Of a stretch of 7,057 nt of DNA, positions 1-5,570 are shown piece after piece. The DNA comes from JBFMAP01 sp964632135. Its GTDB lineage: Archaea > Micrarchaeota > Micrarchaeia > Burarchaeales > JBFMAP01. Position numbers and translations under genes: made by a program. The notes under the pieces were generated by a model. It saw nothing but the letters and a program-made list of their open reading frames with translations. It had not been told where the DNA came from and did no database searches. How positions within the stretch are numbered: position 1 is the stretch's first letter; each line of letters starts with the position of its first letter. The DNA lies in the NCBI GenBank assembly GCA_964632135.1, contig CAZWEI010000056.1, positions 1 to 7,057 on the forward strand, in the 5' to 3' direction.

Positions 1-151
1 GGGGGCGCGCATGGACGCCGCGTACGAGGGCAAGGTTGAGGCAATCGCGATTTTCACAGGGATAAAGAGCCCGTACGTCGTCGGAAGAAAGGAGGCGCGC
101 GAAAGAGGGGAAGAGGAAGAGGGCGGTGGGCTGGACAGCATAAGGTACTGA
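1..151 (+). CDS. ftsZ: Cell division protein FtsZ, C-terminal end (partial)
   Basis: Only the last 49 residues are present; the gene begins before the window, and its frame runs from base 2 to TGA at 149-151. FtsZ is the tubulin-like GTPase that polymerises into the division ring on the inner face of the membrane. The visible part fits the end of the FtsZ C-terminal domain: a GARMD segment followed by a strand reading AIAIFTGIKSPY, matching the family pattern GA.(I/L)D, a short spacer, then (V/I)xxTG(V/I)KS. After it come a short charged linker rich in Glu, Arg and Gly (REARERGEEEEGGG) and the terminal peptide GLDSIRY. Such tails bind membrane anchors in FtsZ generally; in archaea the known anchor is SepF. 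That this peptide is the binding site is inference. The next gene starts within 5-11 bases on the same strand, suggesting co-transcription. The identification rests on about 30 residues, so another FtsZ/tubulin paralogue (FtsZ1 versus FtsZ2) cannot be excluded. Confidence 0.8.
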   Translation, partial: GARMDAAYEGKVEAIAIFTGIKSPYVVGRKEARERGEEEEGGGLDSIRY

Positions 152-162
152 GCGCGGTGGGC

Positions 163-1440
163 ATGAGCAACGGCGACCCGTGTTTCTGGGGGCTGCCCGC
201 TGCAGCGGGCGGCGTATACTTTTTCTACAAGGGAATGAAGCAGTACGCGCTCAAGAAGGAAATCGAGTGCACGCCTACATCAAAGGCAATAGCGGTCGCG
301 CCCGGGATAGCGGAAGTGTCCGGAATCGCGCGGCCCTTCAATAAAAAATTCGTCTCGCCTCTTGGGAAAAAGGAATGCCTTTACTACGCGACAGAGCTTT
401 ACAAATGGTCAGGCTCCGGAAAGCACAGGCACAAGGACTTTGTGAACAGATGGGAGAGCGAGGACCCGATTTACATAGAAGACGAGACCGGGATGGTGCT
501 TGTCAAGCCCACGGTGAAACCATGCAGTTCGAAGTCGAAGGAACTAATGAAGGATGACCTGCACGAGAAGAAAACGCTCGGCAGAAACATAATCCTTTCC
601 GCGTTCCTCGGGGACAAGGAAAACGACCCTGATGACAGCATGTACTCTTTCGTCAGCAGGTACGCTCCTGGCCTCTCGGACTATTCCGACAGTCTCGAGG
701 TCTATGAACATTTCATCGAGGATGGCGACCCGCTTTATGTTCTTGGAACCGCGAAAGTATTCGACCCGAACGAGAGGGAGCCGAGAATGATTGTATGCGA
801 TGACAGGGAAAGGGGGTTCTTCTGCATATCGGATGGGTCTGAGAAGGACGCGCTCTCGAACATAAGTCTGTTCGCGATGCTTACTGTGCTCGGGGGCCCC
901 ATACTCACGCTTCTCGGATGCCTGATTCTCGTGGCGAGGTTCGGACTTTACTCGACGCCGTTCTTTCTTCTCTCATTCCTGATTCCGCTCGGGATGTACC
1001 TCTGGCTGCTTTTCACCTGGCTCGTTTCGCTTTACAACGGGCTGATTTCGCTGAAGAACGGCGTGGACCGCGCGCACGCGAACATAGACGCGCTGCTCGC
1101 AAAAAGAAGGGACCTCATCCCCCAACTCGTCGAAATTGTGAAAGGTTACGCGCGCTATGAAAAAAGCACGCTCGAGGAAATCGCAGGGATGAGGAGCGAC
1201 ACGGCTGCCGGGAAAAACCTCATCGCTCTCGCGGAGAAATACCCCGAACTGCGCGCGAACGAGAGCTTTGGGAATCTGCAAAAGGAACTCGCGGAGATAG
1301 AAACGCATATCGCGGGGTTGAGAGGTTATTACAACGACGCGGTAATGTTTTACAACAAACAGATAGCGGTTTTCCCATATCTGATCGTGGCAGGGGCGAT
1401 GAGGCTCAAACCGGTCGAGTATTATTCCTTGGGCGATTAG
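163..1440 (+). CDS. GIDE/MULAN-type domain fused to LemA domain, membrane protein
   Basis: This is a 425-residue membrane protein in two recognisable halves. A short hydrophobic stretch near residues 8-24 precedes a soluble domain (about 40-230) resembling the GIDE/MULAN (BAM) domain of mitochondrial E3 ligase MUL1 and its prokaryotic relatives: SGIARP, a central C-x-YY-x-TELYKW strand, a DETG turn, and YVLGTAKV near the end. Two strong membrane segments follow (about 234-260 and 263-290). The C-terminal LemA domain starts at SLYNGLISLKNGV and keeps the family hallmarks RRDLIPQLVEIVKGYARYE, KYPELRAN, LQKELAEIE, YYNDAV and YNKQI..FP. The helical hairpin between MRSD and KYPELRAN is only about 14 residues, shorter than in typical LemA proteins. 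LemA function is poorly understood; the arrangement suggests a membrane scaffold or signalling protein. I chose ATG 163, preceded by GGTGG at 156-160; GTG 157 is an alternative adding two residues. The gene follows ftsZ closely, and its TAG stop overlaps the stop of the convergent gene. Confidence 0.85.
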   Translation: MSNGDPCFWGLPAAAGGVYFFYKGMKQYALKKEIECTPTSKAIAVAPGIAEVSGIARPFNKKFVSPLGKKECLYYATELYKWSGSGKHRHKDFVNRWESEDPIYIEDETGMVLVKPTVKPCSSKSKELMKDDLHEKKTLGRNIILSAFLGDKENDPDDSMYSFVSRYAPGLSDYSDSLEVYEHFIEDGDPLYVLGTAKVFDPNEREPRMIVCDDRERGFFCISDGSEKDALSNISLFAMLTVLGGPILTLLGCLILVARFGLYSTPFFLLSFLIPLGMYLWLLFTWLVSLYNGLISLKNGVDRAHANIDALLAKRRDLIPQLVEIVKGYARYEKSTLEEIAGMRSDTAAGKNLIALAEKYPELRANESFGNLQKELAEIETHIAGLRGYYNDAVMFYNKQIAVFPYLIVAGAMRLKPVEYYSLGD

Positions 1441-4091
1441 GAAACAACATAAAATGAGCGCGTGTTTATGATGTTTGTCAGCGTGTTGTTCGCGCTTATT
1501 TGGACGTAATGAACTCCAATGCCCGCGGGCATGTCGTAGGAATAGGAATACCAGCCTGCTCCATCATCAACCACGCTCCCAACAAGATTCGCGCCGCCGT
1601 CTATGTTTACGTTCATTCGCGCGGGATTGTTCAGGCCTGCTACGCCGACGCCCTGCTGGTTTTGCACGTGGAATTTAATCGTGATTGTTGAGGTTGTGTT
1701 GTATCTCACGCCGTCAGGCTCGAATTTTATTGTTATCTTCCACAACTCACCGCTGCCCGCGCCCACGAAGAATGATTTGCTCGCGACAACGCACGAGAGT
1801 GTTTTTATGCTCCACTCTCCAACCGCCGCGCCCGCGCCCAGCAGATAACTTCCCAAATAAACTCCTGTCCCGCCGTTTCCAGTCGTCTTGTTCTCGTTGA
1901 GCACAAGCACGCCCAGCGCGTCGTAAATTTTGAGCGTGAAGTTGGACTCGATGAGCGCGCCCAATTCGTTGAAAACGCGCACCCTGAGATAAACGCCCCC
2001 GCAGTTGGAATAATCTGTTTTATCAGTTTGAATGAATGCTGCGCGCGTGATATTCACGGTGTCGTTTTTCTCCTGAGTCTGGTAGTTCTTCCTGCTGCAC
2101 GTGACGTTCCACTCGTAAATGCCTTCGCTCGCGAAACTCCTGTTGTACTCGTAGAGTTTTGTTGTCGAGTTGTAAGTCATATTCGCGTAATCGGTCCACG
2201 AGCCGATTAGGAATTTTATGCTGCAGTTCGCGTCAGTTATCGGGTTGCCCGCGCCCGTGTAGTTCGCGGAGAATTTCACCTGCTCTTCGGGGTATTTCGT
2301 TTTTCCCCCTCCTTTTGCGTCTGTCTCGTCCCATATTGCGAGCGAGGAGGCGCGGTCAGCGATGCTTACCATATCCTCTGCGAGTTTTTTCTGGTAGTTC
2401 GCGAGCGCGCACGTGACGTTCCAATCGTAAACGCCGGATTCGTTGAAACCGCCTGTGAGATTGTATTTGAAGTACCCTTTTGCCGCGTCGAAGCCCATAG
2501 CGTACCAAGGAGTCCACGCGCTCACATTGTAAATTGAGATGTTACAGCTCGCGGTGCTGAGCGCGCTCCCGCTCGCGTTGGTGTAGTTCGCGTAGAAGAC
2601 GACCGCATCATTTGCGTAGCGCGTGAAGCCTGCGTAGGGCTTTCCGGAGTCGGTTTCGTCCCAGATTGTGAGGTTCGTTTCGGGCTTTTTCTTCACTGTG
2701 ACGGAAACCGCGCTCGAGTTCATCTCGCCAGCTGATGTTGAGTTAGTAACGCACTTCATAAGATTCGAGCCGGCAAGCGCGACAACATTCCAATTTTTCC
2801 GCATACTCCCCCCCATAGAAATGGACTGCGCGGTGTACGGGTTCGTTGGCGTGCTCGCGTCGAGCTGTAGGTTTGGCGAGGTTGTTGTTATCGGGTTCCA
2901 TGTGCCCCCGCCGTCAGTTGAATACACCAGGTAGTAATCAGCATCCGCGATACCGTAATCGCCGTCCACGCCAGAGGTGCAGTTCACCTCGAAAACATCA
3001 TCCTCGGGGGGATTCGGATCCGAGAACGGCGAGAGGGACGTGCTCGTTATGTTCGGGAACCAGATTTTGTACCACACGTAGTTCTCGCCCGTGGTGAAGA
3101 ACTGCTGCACGCTGTTTGTTGAGAGGCTTATTCGTATCCTGTTCGCGCTTATGGCGTTGTTTGGATTCGCCGTCTCTGTGCAACTCCAGTCAACATCAGT
3201 TCCTCCGACAGTTCCGGAAGCCGTGCAGCCCGCAGTCGTCCAGGCTACGTCGTTGAACCATTCAAGCATGTATGTTGGCAACAGAGAGGAGGATTTGAAC
3301 TTGTTATGCACCTCGACCTTCATTAGCGCATGCCCCGCAGGCACGAAGACGTTGGCGGTTGAGAGATGCGTGGCGTTTATGGCATACGACCGTCTTACGT
3401 ATGCTATGCCCGGGTACAGGAGGTCGACGTAAAGGTAATCCCTGCGGGTTCCGCTTGTCGAATATCTGACCCTCGCGCGCATTGCCCTTGCCTTTGCGAG
3501 GGTGTCTATTACTGACGAGACGTCAACGGTCCGCGTTGTTTCTGTGGTCGTGCATGTGAAGGAAGGCACTATGGCCCACGCCGCTCCGTCCCAGACCTCC
3601 AGATAACAGTACACGTTGGCAGCCGTGTAAGAAACCCTGAATTCAACAGTGACATTCGCGCTTTGTATTACGGCGTCATCCGGTATTTCGCCTGTTGTCG
3701 CGGAAAAGTTCGCTTCGACCCACACCTGCCCAAGAGTTCCGCCTGTGCTCGTCCTTAATCCAGTGCCGGCATACACGTTGTTGCTCGAGTCGATCTGCGC
3801 GCAAGTGCATGCGACACGCGTACCTCCTCTGGTCGCGCAGTATGGGTAATAGGAGTCTGTCTTGCAGGAAAGCCGTGTCTCGGTGCGTGGACCGAAATTC
3901 TGTGCCGCGGCTATGTTGTAGTAATTGGCGTCGTCCGCGTTCAAATTCGAGACAGGATCGGACGAAGAGCCGTTTGTTAGTATCGGCGAGCCGTCTTGTG
4001 GATAGGTGATTGAACCTGCGCGCGCTGTGCAAATGAGCAACGTGAACATCGCGGCAAAAGCGACCAATGCGAATTTCATCTTCATATCCAT
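1437..4091 (-). CDS. Large secreted multidomain, sequon-rich Ig-like surface protein
   Basis: I do not recognise a named family. The 884-residue product begins with a Sec signal peptide (Lys at 4 and 6, hydrophobic 7-22, likely cleavage after ARA at 25). There is no C-terminal membrane segment, so it is secreted or held by partners or glycans. Domains appear in this order: a leader with four cysteines (76, 85, 95, 97); two jelly-roll-like beta domains (about 120-226 and 230-348), the first with an EVWDGAAW turn; an Ig-like domain (365-468); two tandem repeats (471-580 and 583-686) sharing IWDETD and Y(D/E)WNVTC; and two more beta domains (about 687-776 and 781-884). I count 28 N-x-S/T sequons, 16 of them in the repeats. 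Cysteines occur as one pair per domain (162/180, 289/304, 371/447, 516/561, 623/665, 697/767), suggesting disulfides. ATG 4091 lies four bases after the upstream gene's stop, with GTGA as ribosome binding site. Likely an S-layer-associated, adhesin or pilus-tip protein; the role is inference. Confidence 0.85.
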   Translation of the reverse strand: MDMKMKFALVAFAAMFTLLICTARAGSITYPQDGSPILTNGSSSDPVSNLNADDANYYNIAAAQNFGPRTETRLSCKTDSYYPYCATRGGTRVACTCAQIDSSNNVYAGTGLRTSTGGTLGQVWVEANFSATTGEIPDDAVIQSANVTVEFRVSYTAANVYCYLEVWDGAAWAIVPSFTCTTTETTRTVDVSSVIDTLAKARAMRARVRYSTSGTRRDYLYVDLLYPGIAYVRRSYAINATHLSTANVFVPAGHALMKVEVHNKFKSSSLLPTYMLEWFNDVAWTTAGCTASGTVGGTDVDWSCTETANPNNAISANRIRISLSTNSVQQFFTTGENYVWYKIWFPNITSTSLSPFSDPNPPEDDVFEVNCTSGVDGDYGIADADYYLVYSTDGGGTWNPITTTSPNLQLDASTPTNPYTAQSISMGGSMRKNWNVVALAGSNLMKCVTNSTSAGEMNSSAVSVTVKKKPETNLTIWDETDSGKPYAGFTRYANDAVVFYANYTNASGSALSTASCNISIYNVSAWTPWYAMGFDAAKGYFKYNLTGGFNESGVYDWNVTCALANYQKKLAEDMVSIADRASSLAIWDETDAKGGGKTKYPEEQVKFSANYTGAGNPITDANCSIKFLIGSWTDYANMTYNSTTKLYEYNRSFASEGIYEWNVTCSRKNYQTQEKNDTVNITRAAFIQTDKTDYSNCGGVYLRVRVFNELGALIESNFTLKIYDALGVLVLNENKTTGNGGTGVYLGSYLLGAGAAVGEWSIKTLSCVVASKSFFVGAGSGELWKITIKFEPDGVRYNTTSTITIKFHVQNQQGVGVAGLNNPARMNVNIDGGANLVGSVVDDGAGWYSYSYDMPAGIGVHYVQISANNTLTNIINTRSFYVVS
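2034..2345 (-). repeat. Surface-protein repeat unit 2 (protein level)
   Basis: This encodes residues 583-686. Shared landmarks are AIWDETDAKG, FSANYTG, ANCSIKF and GIYEWNVTC..NYQ, with cysteines 623/665 in the same relative places as in unit 1. The WNVTC codons of the two units lie 312 bases apart and share a 13-base stretch on the plus strand (CACGTGACGTTCC, at 2098 and 2410). Eight sequons fall in this unit. The divergence suggests an old duplication. Confidence 0.8.
2352..2681 (-). repeat. Surface-protein repeat unit 1 (protein level)
   Basis: This encodes residues 471-580 of the large surface protein. It opens with TNLTIWDETDSGK, has FYANYTNAS and ASCNISIYNVS strands, and closes with GVYDWNVTC..NYQKK. 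The same order of motifs recurs in the next unit. It carries eight sequons and one cysteine pair (516/561). Conservation is at protein level; at DNA level only short patches match. Confidence 0.8.
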
Positions 4092-4095
4092 ATTC

Positions 4096-4099
4096 TCAC
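4096..4099 (-). promoter_or_regulatory. Ribosome binding site overlapping the upstream stop codon
   Basis: GTGA (minus strand 4099-4096) contains the TGA stop of the pilin-like gene and sits four bases before ATG 4091 of the large surface gene. This spacing matches GGTGA plus four bases at other genes in the window and implies translational coupling of the two surface genes. Confidence 0.6.
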
Positions 4100-5190
4100 G
4101 TGGTGCACGCGTTTATGTTGAAGTTGTAAGATTTCGTCATCGCGGACTGGTTCGCGGAAACAACATATGCGCCGCTACTCGCGCCCGCAGGGTTCCACTC
4201 TTCCTCGAATTCGCCGCTCGAGTTTGTCGGAATTGCTTTTGGGTATCCGCTCGCGAGCCCGCCTGGGCCAGTGATGTTCAGCGTAATGAACGAGTTCGGC
4301 GCCCACGCGCCGCCAGTTATTTTCACAGTTTCAGAGGTGCTGAAAACTTCCTTTGGAGTCGCGTATGAACTGTCTGCGAATGTTTCAATTATGAAATACG
4401 AGGGAGTACAGTTCCCGAAGCAGGGAGGACAGCCTGGGCACGAGGGGCAGTCGCCGCACGCCTGCGTGCCGACATCAACGACGATATCGACGGTCTGCGA
4501 GTCGCCGTTGCTCGCGTCCGCGTAAATGTAGCCCGTGTACGTGCCGAGCGCGCTCGCTGAAATCGTTGTGTTGAGGGAAACAATTCGGGACTCGCCCGCG
4601 CCCAATGAGAAAGTCGCATCCCCGGCGCTCGCGAGAATCACGGTTACGTTTGTTGGAGCCCAAACCAAAGTTAGCTCAACATCGAACGGCGTTGTACCTA
4701 AATTTGAAACATTGAGCGCGCGCTGCGCGAATTGTGAAGTGTTGCTTGAGAAAACACTAACTGAAACGGTTCCTGGCTCGATGGAGAGCGCGAGCGCGCC
4801 TATCTCCACGCGACCGCTCTTCGCGACAACCCAGAGCCAGTAGCCGCCCGGCGCCGTGGGAAGAGTGCCGCGCACCTCTGCCTGCGTGGTCGCGAACACG
4901 TCGCTTCCGAGGACGTTGATGTTTATGCTCTGGTTCGAGATGTACGTGCGCGCGGGGTCCACTCCGCTAGGAATCGTCACGAACACCTGCTTGCGCGCGC
5001 CCTCGCCCTGCTTGTAAACCGAGTCGACGGCGGCCGCGAGTTCGCTCACGCTCGCCTGCGCGTCTGATTTTGATTTTGAAACGGAGATTGATTTCATCTG
5101 CTGTGTCGAAATCCCCAGAATGACGAGAAGAATCACGAGCGCGACCGCGAGAATGATGATGAACTCGACGCTTGTCTGCGCTTTTCTCAA
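4096..5190 (-). CDS. Class III signal peptide (pilin-like) surface protein with CxxC hinge
   Basis: This is a 364-residue protein with an archaeal type IV pilin-like start: MRKA, then QTSVEF, then an unbroken hydrophobic helix to about residue 28. The expected prepilin-peptidase cut is after RKA, giving Gln at +1 and Glu at +5, the classic class III layout. After the helix come a short polar coiled segment, a beta-rich domain (about 85-243), a hinge with six cysteines (245-261), and an Ig-like domain (about 265-360) with the TVKITGGAWAPNSFITLNI pattern. I count nine N-glycosylation sequons. It is much longer than typical major pilins, so a minor pilin, adhesin or stalk is more likely. Start choice: TTG 5190 follows GGTGAT (5199-5194) by three bases, the same arrangement as the KaiC-like gene, and places the signal peptide correctly. 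In-frame GTG 5244 and TTG 5193 are possible, but GTG 5244 lies at or before the predicted transcription start. It is the first gene of a two-gene operon. Confidence 0.85.
   Translation of the reverse strand: MRKAQTSVEFIIILAVALVILLVILGISTQQMKSISVSKSKSDAQASVSELAAAVDSVYKQGEGARKQVFVTIPSGVDPARTYISNQSININVLGSDVFATTQAEVRGTLPTAPGGYWLWVVAKSGRVEIGALALSIEPGTVSVSVFSSNTSQFAQRALNVSNLGTTPFDVELTLVWAPTNVTVILASAGDATFSLGAGESRIVSLNTTISASALGTYTGYIYADASNGDSQTVDIVVDVGTQACGDCPSCPGCPPCFGNCTPSYFIIETFADSSYATPKEVFSTSETVKITGGAWAPNSFITLNITGPGGLASGYPKAIPTNSSGEFEEEWNPAGASSGAYVVSANQSAMTKSYNFNINACTT
4408..4458 (-). other. Cysteine/proline hinge (six Cys in 17 residues)
   Basis: This encodes residues 245-261 of the pilin-like protein: CGDCPSCPGCPPCFGNC, five overlapping Cys-x(2-3)-Cys steps with Pro and Gly between. 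It links the membrane-proximal domain to the C-terminal Ig-like domain. It could be a disulfide-stapled rigid stalk or a metal site outside the membrane; the sequence alone does not decide. The last cysteine lies within a sequon (NCT). Confidence 0.75.
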
Positions 5191-5193
5191 CAA

Positions 5194-5199
5194 ATCACC
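5194..5199 (-). promoter_or_regulatory. Ribosome binding site deciding the TTG start of the pilin-like gene
   Basis: GGTGAT (minus strand 5199-5194) is complementary to the usual archaeal 16S rRNA 3' end. It is followed by three bases and TTG 5190. The KaiC-like gene shows the same hexamer, then three bases and ATG, which supports choosing this unusual start codon. Confidence 0.65.
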
Positions 5200-5261
5200 G
5201 ACAACAAATAACCGCAAAACACACAACGCGCGCGCCACATGCACACTCTTCGGTATCTCGG

Positions 5262-5276
5262 AATATAAAGTTATCG
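5262..5276 (-). promoter_or_regulatory. TATA/BRE promoter of the surface operon
   Basis: The minus strand reads CGATAA then CTTTATATT, an archaeal BRE-TATA arrangement with TATA at 5270-5262. A transcription start about 25 bases downstream would fall near 5240, leaving a leader of about 50 bases before TTG 5190. Confidence 0.6.
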
Positions 5277-5321
5277 CGCCCGCATATCACGTGAACGCTG
5301 GTGTTTTCATATTCAGAAATG

Positions 5322-5347
5322 TTAAAAAGATTAAAGCGCATATTTTA
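5322..5347 (+). promoter_or_regulatory. Candidate promoter of the small AT-rich gene
   Basis: Two TATA-like stretches occur: TTAAAAA at 5322-5328 and TATTTTAT at 5341-5348, the latter preceded by AAAGCG. The first would give a leader of about 25-30 bases containing GGAG (5364-5367); the second would give a leader of only about 10 bases. Which one is used cannot be told from sequence. Confidence 0.45.
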
Positions 5348-5377
5348 TTTGGTCTTATACACCGGAGAGTGCGGTTC

Positions 5378-5563
5378 ATGAATGTTAGCAAGGAGGAGAG
5401 AAAGAGGAAGATTCTGGAAGAGTTTAATCCAAATGAATTCTTAGATCCATTCGGCAGAAGGAAACAGGAAGCAGTTGACAAGGCGCACCGTATTAAGCCT
5501 GAAATTCTGGACTTCTTTTTACGGGCTATGAAGGATATTCGGAGCAAAAAAGGAACTCCTTGA
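5378..5563 (+). CDS. Small charged hypothetical protein (61 aa)
   Basis: I do not recognise this protein. It is 61 residues long, highly charged and basic, with no signal peptide, membrane segment or cysteine, so it is probably cytoplasmic. The likely fold is a helix (SKEERKRKILEEF), a loop with NPNEFLDPFGRRK, and a second helix (about 31-56) ending in a Lys-rich tail. ATG 5378 has GGAG at 5364-5367, ten bases upstream, a usable but loose ribosome binding site; the frame stays open upstream, but that part looks non-coding and overlaps the divergent operon start. GC is about 41% by hand count and it uses ATT, TTA, AGA and AGG, unlike the GC-rich GCG-preferring neighbours. This may reflect transfer or a different origin. 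It ends seven bases before the stop of the convergent KaiC-like gene. A regulator or nucleic-acid-binding role would fit size and charge, but that is a guess. Confidence 0.65.
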   Translation: MNVSKEERKRKILEEFNPNEFLDPFGRRKQEAVDKAHRIKPEILDFFLRAMKDIRSKKGTP

Positions 5564-5570
5564 TTTGGCG

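Noticed and set aside
2098..2425. CACGTGACGTTCC repeated 312 bases apart as a possible regulatory or mobile repeat
   Set aside because: Both copies encode the same WNVTC motif in the same frame of the tandem protein repeats, so protein duplication explains them.
4023..4040. Possible lipoprotein signal (Cys 21 within LLIC) in the large surface protein
   Set aside because: The residue before Cys is Ile, not the small residue a lipobox needs, and a good signal peptidase I site (ARA, 23-25) follows.
5191..5244. Upstream GTG start for the pilin-like protein (18 extra residues)
   Set aside because: It would put a Cys/Leu/Val-rich extension before the class III signal, has no ribosome binding site, and lies at or before the predicted transcription start.
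5287..5547. An 86-codon minus-strand frame opposite the small gene
   Set aside because: No ribosome binding site or recognisable motif; it extends over both candidate promoters. The plus-strand frame has better start signals and a protein-like charge pattern.
5564..5570. Terminator between the small gene and the KaiC-like gene
   Set aside because: Only seven bases separate the stops, with no T-tract or hairpin visible on either strand.
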